From Maylandia zebra (lineage: Eukaryota > Chordata > Actinopteri > Cichliformes > Cichlidae): a stretch of 64,000 nucleotides of DNA. The stretch lies in contig NC_135176.1 of assembly GCF_041146795.1 (NCBI RefSeq), positions 18,363,786 through 18,427,785 on the forward strand, read 5' to 3'. Positions 57,930 to 64,000 of the stretch are shown here, piece after piece. The notes below the pieces were generated by a model. It was not told the origin of the DNA and made no database searches. It worked only from the letters and a program-made list of their open reading frames with translations. The translations under genes were made by a program, and so were the position numbers. Positions within the stretch are counted from its first letter, which is position 1. Each line of letters begins with the position of its first letter.

Positions 57930-58514
57930 TGTCACGGCCGAACGGCGCGAGGTAACAGAGATGGACACAAGTGCAGAAACCAAACCGGAAGCGAGACGGT
58001 AAGTGAACAGAAGGTTTATTTCCCCCCACAGTTAAACACCAGCAAAACAACACGACGCCACCACACTAGAGGCGCGCAGAAAAACTAAGTTAACTAAGGG
58101 TGACCTAGACAACTCTAGGGTGCAGCTGAACAGCTGAGGCAGTGGAGAGGTGGAAACTGGGCTATGAAGTGGCCGGGGCACTGTAATGAGAGGAGAGGGC
58201 ACAGTCAACGGATCCAGCAGACAATCGGCGATCCTGGTGGATGAGGTGGAGGCGAGACCTCCACTCCAGGAGCTACCTCTGAGGACAAGAAAAACAGGTA
58301 AGTCGTCACACGGGTTCTGGACAAAGCAATCACACTCCACTTGACTAACATGGGGATAGCAGATACTCAGACGATGAACGGTTGAGTGCGCAGGTCTTAT
58401 ATGCTGCCGGAATAATTGCCCACAGGTGGTCAGCCAGGGAGGAGCAACCAATCTCTGCCTAAAGGAGGAGGAGCCGCTGTTGGAGACCTGCAGGTAACCA
58501 CCCAGACCATGACA
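57930..58514 (-). mobile_element. 5' LTR of the truncated gypsy element
   Basis: 585 bp, TGTCACGG to CCATGACA as read on the plus strand, followed by aatct at 58515-58519. The sequence matches the solo LTR 39318-40062 except for a ~160-bp deletion. Confidence 0.9.
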
Positions 58515-59080
58515 AATCTGAACCCATCTTATCTTAAAGGCCTCATGGTACCATATCATAGAATGGGAGTGGGTGACCTTGATATCCACCCTTAAAAGTC
58601 CTGGGCTTCTGGGGGGGTTCCTGAGATGCACTATTTCTTTTTCCTCATCTTTTTTGACTGACTGTTTATACACAACTTTGCATTTAATCATTGGTTATTA
58701 TTAATCTCTGGCTTGCTTCTACAGTCTGGTTTTGTCTACTGTTCCTCTGCTCACCTCCAGCCAGTCGCAGCAGATGGCTGACCTTCCCTTCTGTCTGAGG
58801 ATTTTTTCCTGTTAAAAGGGAGTTTTTCCTTCCCACTTCCCAATAATGGTGTATCACTTCAGCCTAGTGAAAGAACTACTGCTTCGAAGATGCCTACCTG
58901 TTCATCAGAGGTTTCACGCTTGAGCTTGTTGGAGGCATTTGCTGTCCCAGAATATCCAGGGTGTGGCTCACCCTGGATATTCTGTCTCTGCACATCTCAC
59001 CGCCTGCAGAGACTGCTCCCCAACTGCAGCAATTGATACTGTCTCTCCACATTCCTCCACAAATGTGAGTGAAATTGACT
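58515..59080 (+). repeat. L2-like 3' fragment and flank, second copy
   Basis: Matches 40063-40584 with a handful of substitutions, then joins directly to the sequence that follows the L2 element at 50047. It carries a 39-40 bp hairpin insertion absent from the first copy. Confidence 0.85.
58948..58984. repeat. Perfect 16-bp hairpin insertion
   Basis: Arms 58948-58963 and 58969-58984 are exact reverse complements around a 5-nt loop. The other copy (near 40490) lacks it. Confidence 0.95.
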
Positions 59081-59423
59081 TGGGCCCAACTTTAACCCAG
59101 CTTTACTTTGTTTTTTGAAAGGTTCCAGCAATAAAGATGACTTTTGAGTTTAGTTCTGCATCCAAGTCCTGCATTAGGGCCCATACACTGCCTGCCACAC
59201 AGAGTCATTGTGACAAGTAGTGCAACAGCATTGCTACATAGAGCAAGAGTCCAGGTTTTAAACTGTTCTGGCAGTTCAGACCTCTCACTTTGTAACATAT
59301 TGGCACAGTATAAATTTTGAATTATTGAAAAATGCTGAACATTTAAAAACCTATATCAAACAACAAAGGAAAAAAGCAACATGTGAAACTACCTCCCACC
59401 ACCCACCCACCTCACCCCCACTG

Positions 59424-59427
<4 letters not shown>

Positions 59428-59504
<77 letters not shown>
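59428..59504. repeat. (CA)n microsatellite
   Basis: About 38 CA units; same position relative to the OR as 50405-50482. Confidence 0.95.
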
Positions 59505-59505
<1 letters not shown>

Positions 59506-59674
59506 AGCTATCAAACCAGAGTAGCTATTGGTTTGATAAATATAAACACTGAGGGGACCAGCTAGAACTTCATCATCTGGGGTACTCCAGTTTGCATAAC
59601 AGAATCATGATGTGCAGTACTGCTGTCTGCATTATCACAGCTTAGGCAATATAAGACTCTAAGATTTTTTGCCA

Positions 59675-60652
59675 ATGGATCTTTTCAACTCTGCACTTGG
59701 AAAAAATATCACTTTTTTGCGTCCTGCATTTTTCATTATAAGTGGATTTATTGGCATTCCTAATATAAAATATTATTATGCCTTTCTGTTTTTTGTTTAT
59801 ATTATTTCTGTCCTGGCAAACACAGCTGTCATGGCCGCAATATATTTGGATCACAATCTAAGAACACCGAAATATATTGCAGTTTTCAATCTTGCATTGG
59901 TTGATCTGTTAGGTAACTCTGCCATGGTGCCAAAGGTTCTCGATATCTTTTTGTTTAATCACCCTCACATTTCCTATAATGACTGCTTGACATTCCTGTT
60001 TTTCTGCTATGTATTCCTTTCGATGCAAGCTCTAAATCTGGTTGCACTGTCATATGACAGAGTTATGGCGATCGTTTACCCACTGCATTATCAACTGAAG
60101 GTGACTCAAAAGTTCATGCTCTGTTTAATTGCCTCCTTCTGGGTGTTTGTCATTATTGTTGTACTTATTGCAACTGGCCTTCTTACAAGGCTTTCCCTCT
60201 GTGAGTCAGTCGTTATTAAAAGCTTTTTTTGTGACCATGGTCAGATATACCGGCTTGCATGCAATGATTATACACCCAGCGATATAACTGCTTGGATTTT
60301 GCCAGCTCTTATTCTTTGGATTCCTCTTTTGTTTGTTTTGTTGAGTTATCTGAGTATAAGCTATGCTTTAGCTAAGGTAGCCACAGTTCGAGAAAGAATG
60401 AAGGGCTTTAAAACCTGCACAGCTCATCTTTCATTAGTGGCAATCTATTTCCTCCCAATATTAATCACTCTACGTTTAAACATAGAGCCAAATGCCAGAA
60501 TCATAAACCTGTCTCTGACATCAGTCTTTCCTCCAATGCTGAACCCTATCATATATGTTCTTCAGACACAAGAAATCAAAGAATCTCTAAAAAAGTTAAA
60601 GGGAAGAATCACAACACACTACAAAAATAGAAAAGTCAAATTTAAAAAGTAA
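59675..60652 (+). CDS. Odorant receptor, intact (tandem copy 2)
   Basis: A 325-residue olfactory GPCR, the tandem twin of 50653-51636. ATG at 59675, with the same motifs: N11 glycosylation site, D77, C104, SYDRVMAIVYPLHY, loop cysteines, KGFKTCTAHL and PPMLNPIIYV. Relative to copy 1 it has Phe for Val in TM1, Ala for Thr after TM1, Leu for Phe in TM4, Ile for Leu and Ser for Gly in TM5, and a 6-bp deletion in the third extracellular loop (TLRLNIEPN). Only one synonymous change was noticed. gcaatataag lies at 59646-59655. The downstream flank and gypsy remnant are the same as in copy 1. Confidence 0.97.
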   Translation: MDLFNSALGKNITFLRPAFFIISGFIGIPNIKYYYAFLFFVYIISVLANTAVMAAIYLDHNLRTPKYIAVFNLALVDLLGNSAMVPKVLDIFLFNHPHISYNDCLTFLFFCYVFLSMQALNLVALSYDRVMAIVYPLHYQLKVTQKFMLCLIASFWVFVIIVVLIATGLLTRLSLCESVVIKSFFCDHGQIYRLACNDYTPSDITAWILPALILWIPLLFVLLSYLSISYALAKVATVRERMKGFKTCTAHLSLVAIYFLPILITLRLNIEPNARIINLSLTSVFPPMLNPIIYVLQTQEIKESLKKLKGRITTHYKNRKVKFKK

Positions 60653-62071
60653 GAATAAATTTGGCATAAATATTTTTACCCCTTTGTTTATTTAAGGAAT
60701 GCATATAAAATAAAATAAAAATGTTCAAGTATGTTTAAGTACTTCCAAATAGAACCCAAATTACAAATGTCACACTTCACGGGGCAGTGTGTGATTGATT
60801 TGAAAACACATCCTGTAGCAAAGATTTGTGATTTGTAATTTTTTAAGCAACTGTAATTGTTACTGTTAAGACCAACACAGAGAGACATACAGATACTTAT
60901 TCACAACTATGGTCAGTTTATGAACGTGAAAGCTTAGGAGTTTATCATAACTAAAATAAAATAAAATAAAGCCTGTTGACAAGTCATGCACAAACAGGGA
61001 AAGCATGGAAAGGTGAAAGATTAGATTCAAAGTAGGGACCTTTATGCTGTGAGGTGATAGTGATAACTAATCACATTTATCTTTAGCCAAATGTAAGGGT
61101 TGCCTTTCTGAGAAATATGCATTGCAGCATGACATATGCTTGTTTTTTTTTTTTTTCAAAGCGAGATTCAGTAAAGCTACTATATAACTACAGAAATACA
61201 TTTTAATGACTGTTTAAATAGATAATTTTCTGCTATGAGAATATGTCAGGAAGCCTTCCAACTTCTCTTTCTTCCAGATTCTATGTGGATATGGGCCGCC
61301 TTTGATTAGAGTTTCAAAGAATGTCCAACCAAAATGTAAATATAATGTAAAGGACTGACTAAACTGGTAGAAACCCAGAAATGTTATTTTTTGTGGCTGA
61401 ATCATTGTGTAGTGACCCGATTGAGTAAATTCTACTTATAACAATATAATCACATGGTTTGATTACAGAGGGAACACAGGGCTAATAAAAGTGAAAGACC
61501 ATGTGGTTAAGTTGAGACTATGAGTCGTATTCTTTATATTTATGAGAAAATTCATATTCACTCACTAATAAATTAAAAAACATTGGTGAAAAAAAGTTTA
61601 AAAAGCACAGGAGGAATCAGCAGTACTGAACAGGCCAATTGCTATCCGGTAATCAGATTACAATGTAGGGTTTCTGAGTGATTTGCCGTTAGTAGTAACA
61701 AACCACCCAAAGTGTAAACTCAAAGTGTAGACTCTACACACTGGGTACTCTTCAAGGGGTATAAAAGAAAATCTCACCAGTCTGTACAAGAGCGAGGTCT
61801 AACCAAGTGTGTTAGCTCACATACTGTAATATGTAATTTGCTGGTAATAGAATCACAGTCAGTCTTTCAGTAACAAAGGACAACAATGTTTCATGTCTCA
61901 TAATAACAATATAACATTTTATAATTGGTGGTGAAAAGTGAGACTATTTAAAATGTAATGTATAAAAATCCTAAAAATAATGTGTGAACATTTTATTGTG
62001 AACACAATTGTGCTGGAGTAATACACTTATAAGTAGAAAATATTTTAAATCTAATTTCCAGTGTTTATAAC
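60653..62071. other. OR downstream flank, second copy
   Basis: Same sequence as 51637-53055 wherever compared. No gene. Confidence 0.7.
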
Positions 62072-64000
62072 GATGACCAGGAAGCAGGGTTGGAGGCAGT
62101 GACTCAGCGGAGGGTGGCCTCCAATTCCTGGTTGAGGCGTTCTGTCTGACCGTTAGTCTGAGGATGGTGTCCTGAGCTCAAACAGGGTTTTGTTCCTAAG
62201 GATGTACAAAACGCCCTCCAGACCTGCGACGTGAATTGCGGTCCTCTGTCAGAGACGATCTCAGTGGGTATCCCATGCAGCCTAAAAACATGGTCAACTA
62301 GCAGATTAGCAGTTTCAGTGGATGTGTTTGTCGAGGGCAATGAAGTGAGCTGCCTTGGAAAATCTGTCAATCACAGTGAGGATTGCGGTCTTGCCAGAAG
62401 AAACCGGTAGAACAGTAACAAAATCCAAAGAAATATGCAACCAGGGACGCCGTGGAATGGAGAGAGGCTGCAACAACCAAGCCGGGCGTTGCGTGTTAGA
62501 TTTGCGGTTTCACGTTGCGGGACCCTGGGCGGTAAGAGATCGAGAAGTTAAACCTACTGAAAAACATGGACCAGCGAGCTTGACGTGAATTCAGTCTCTT
62601 GGCTGTACGAAGGTAAGTCAAGTTTTTGTGATCAGTCCACACTATGAATGGGTGTTCCGCTCCCTCGAGATAGTGCCGCCACTCCTCTAAGGCCAGTTTC
62701 ATGGCCAACAGTTCCCTTTCACCCACGTCGTAATTCCGCTCAGCGGTGATAAGCGACAGGGAAAAAAAGGCGCACGGGTGAAGTTTGGACGCCGTGCCAG
62801 AGCACTGTGACAATACCGCTCCTACCCCGACGTCAGACGCATCCACCTCAACTATAAATGGCTTCTTGGGGTCGGGGTGAATTAAAATCGGCGCTGAGGT
62901 AAACAGTTCCTTTAACTTGGAGAAAGCAGCTCCTGCTTCCGGACCCTAAATGAAAGGGAGCTTTGAAGATGTTAGCTGGGTCAGCGGTGCTGCTACTTGG
63001 CTGTAGTTTCTGATGAAGCGGCGGTAAAAGTTTGCGAAGCCCAAGAAACGCTACAGAAGACTCCGGGACGTTGGAATGGGCCATTGCACGACTGCCTGTA
63101 TTTTAGCCGGGTCTGTCTTCACCTGCCCCCCCAAGGATGTAGCCCAGGAACGAGACGGAAAGGGAGTGGAATTCACATTTCTCCGCCTTAACGTACAGTT
63201 TATTCTCCAGCAACCGTTGTCACACGGCTCGGACATGCGTTTGGTGCTCCTCCAGGTTTTTGGAAAAAATCAGGATGTCGTCGAGATAAACGAAGACAAA
63301 ACGGTCGAGGAAATCTCGCAGTACATCATTCACCAGATTTTGGAAAACCGCTGGGGCATTTGTGAGACCGAAAGGCATCACTAGATATTCAAAGTGCCCC
63401 AAGTGAGTGTTAAAGGTGGTTTTCCACTCATTGCCCTCCCTGATTCTGACGAGGTGGTACGCATTTCTGAGGTCTAATTTTGTGAAAATGGAGGCACCAT
63501 GGACCGTCTCGAAGGCGGAACTGATCAGCGGTAAGGGGTATTTGTTTTTTATCGTTATGTCATTAAGCCTCCTAAAATCGATACAGGGCCGTCCTTCTTA
63601 CCGGCAAAGAAAAATCCGGCCCCCATGGGTGAAGAGGAGGGTCTGATGATGCCCACGGCCAGAGAATGTACTTTTCCATGGCTGTCTTCTCGGGGCGTGT
63701 CAGGTTGTAGAGGCGGCTTGAAGGTAGGGTGGAACCCGGTAACAGGTCTATGGCACAGTTGTAAGGTCTGTGCGGGGGTAGTGATTGAGCTTTGTCTTTG
63801 TTAAAAACCTCCCTTAAGTCATGGTATACCAAAGGTATAACAGAAAGGTCTATGTTGGCGCTTTCGTCATGTGCGAGCTCGACAATGGCAGACGGCGGGG
63901 CTGAGACGAGACAATTGGCATGGCAAAATGGGCTGCAAATTATAACTTTCTGCCCTGCCCAGTGCAGATGAGGGTTATGTAGTTTTAGCCAGGTGAAACC
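62072..64000 (-). mobile_element. Sushi-like gypsy element, second truncated copy (runs off the window)
   Basis: Starts at the same integrase breakpoint as 53056 and repeats the integrase, RNase H, RT and protease remnants with the same frameshifts (62104-62370, 62496-62846, 63220-63402, 63572 onward). Gag and LTR would lie to the right of the window. Confidence 0.9.

Larger units (their letters stand above)
53056..58514 (-). mobile_element. Sushi-like Ty3/gypsy element, truncated within integrase
   Basis: On the minus strand it has a 5' LTR (57930-58514), gag, protease, RT, RNase H and part of integrase, ending abruptly near 53056 where OR flank begins. No 3' LTR exists here. A pogo transposon is inserted in gag. 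The gag starts about 20 nt after the LTR and no tRNA-type primer site is evident. Confidence 0.85.

Overview
The window looks like a repeat-saturated stretch of a teleost fish nuclear genome, probably a percomorph. Evidence: intronless type I odorant receptor (OR) genes of fish type; fish-style non-LTR elements (L2/Maui-like, Rex1-like, R4/Dong/Rex6-like); sushi-like Ty3/gypsy LTR elements; Tc1, pogo and hAT DNA transposons; tRNA-derived SINEs; long CA/TA microsatellites. No bacterial, organellar or rRNA sequence is visible.

Layout. 1-5.2 kb: transposon remnants (a BED-finger hAT remnant split by another hAT, a decayed gag-like reading frame). 5.3-7.6 kb: OR pseudogene on the minus strand with its downstream flank. 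8.1-13.6 kb: SINE, R4 remnant, hAT, solo LTR and a long open R4 LINE fragment, several sitting in one TA-rich microsatellite. 14.7-25.0 kb: a Tc1-like transposon whose right end is split by an ~8.7 kb fold-back (inverted-repeat) composite that holds two solo LTRs, a hAT and a central 0.7 kb terminal-inverted-repeat element. 27.4-28.4 kb: OR pseudogene. 30.2-31.1 kb: intact OR. 32.2-40 kb: LINE, SINE, gypsy and Tc1 remnants and a solo gypsy LTR. 40.6-50.0 kb: one L2-like LINE, interrupted by a young LTR element with a single 780-codon ORF and by a second LINE fragment. 50.6-64 kb: two ~9.0 kb tandem units, each with an intact OR followed by a 3'-truncated gypsy element; a pogo transposon sits in the gypsy gag of the first. 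The second unit runs off the window.

The only likely functional host genes are the three intact ORs (30172-31143, 50653-51636, 59675-60652), with two frameshifted OR pseudogenes; they act independently as candidate olfactory GPCRs. The most unusual items are the young single-ORF LTR element with a self-priming signature, the giant fold-back inside a Tc1 element, and the OR duplication whose unit joint lies inside a gypsy integrase. Occupied and empty insertion sites that coexist in the window allow relative dating of several insertions.
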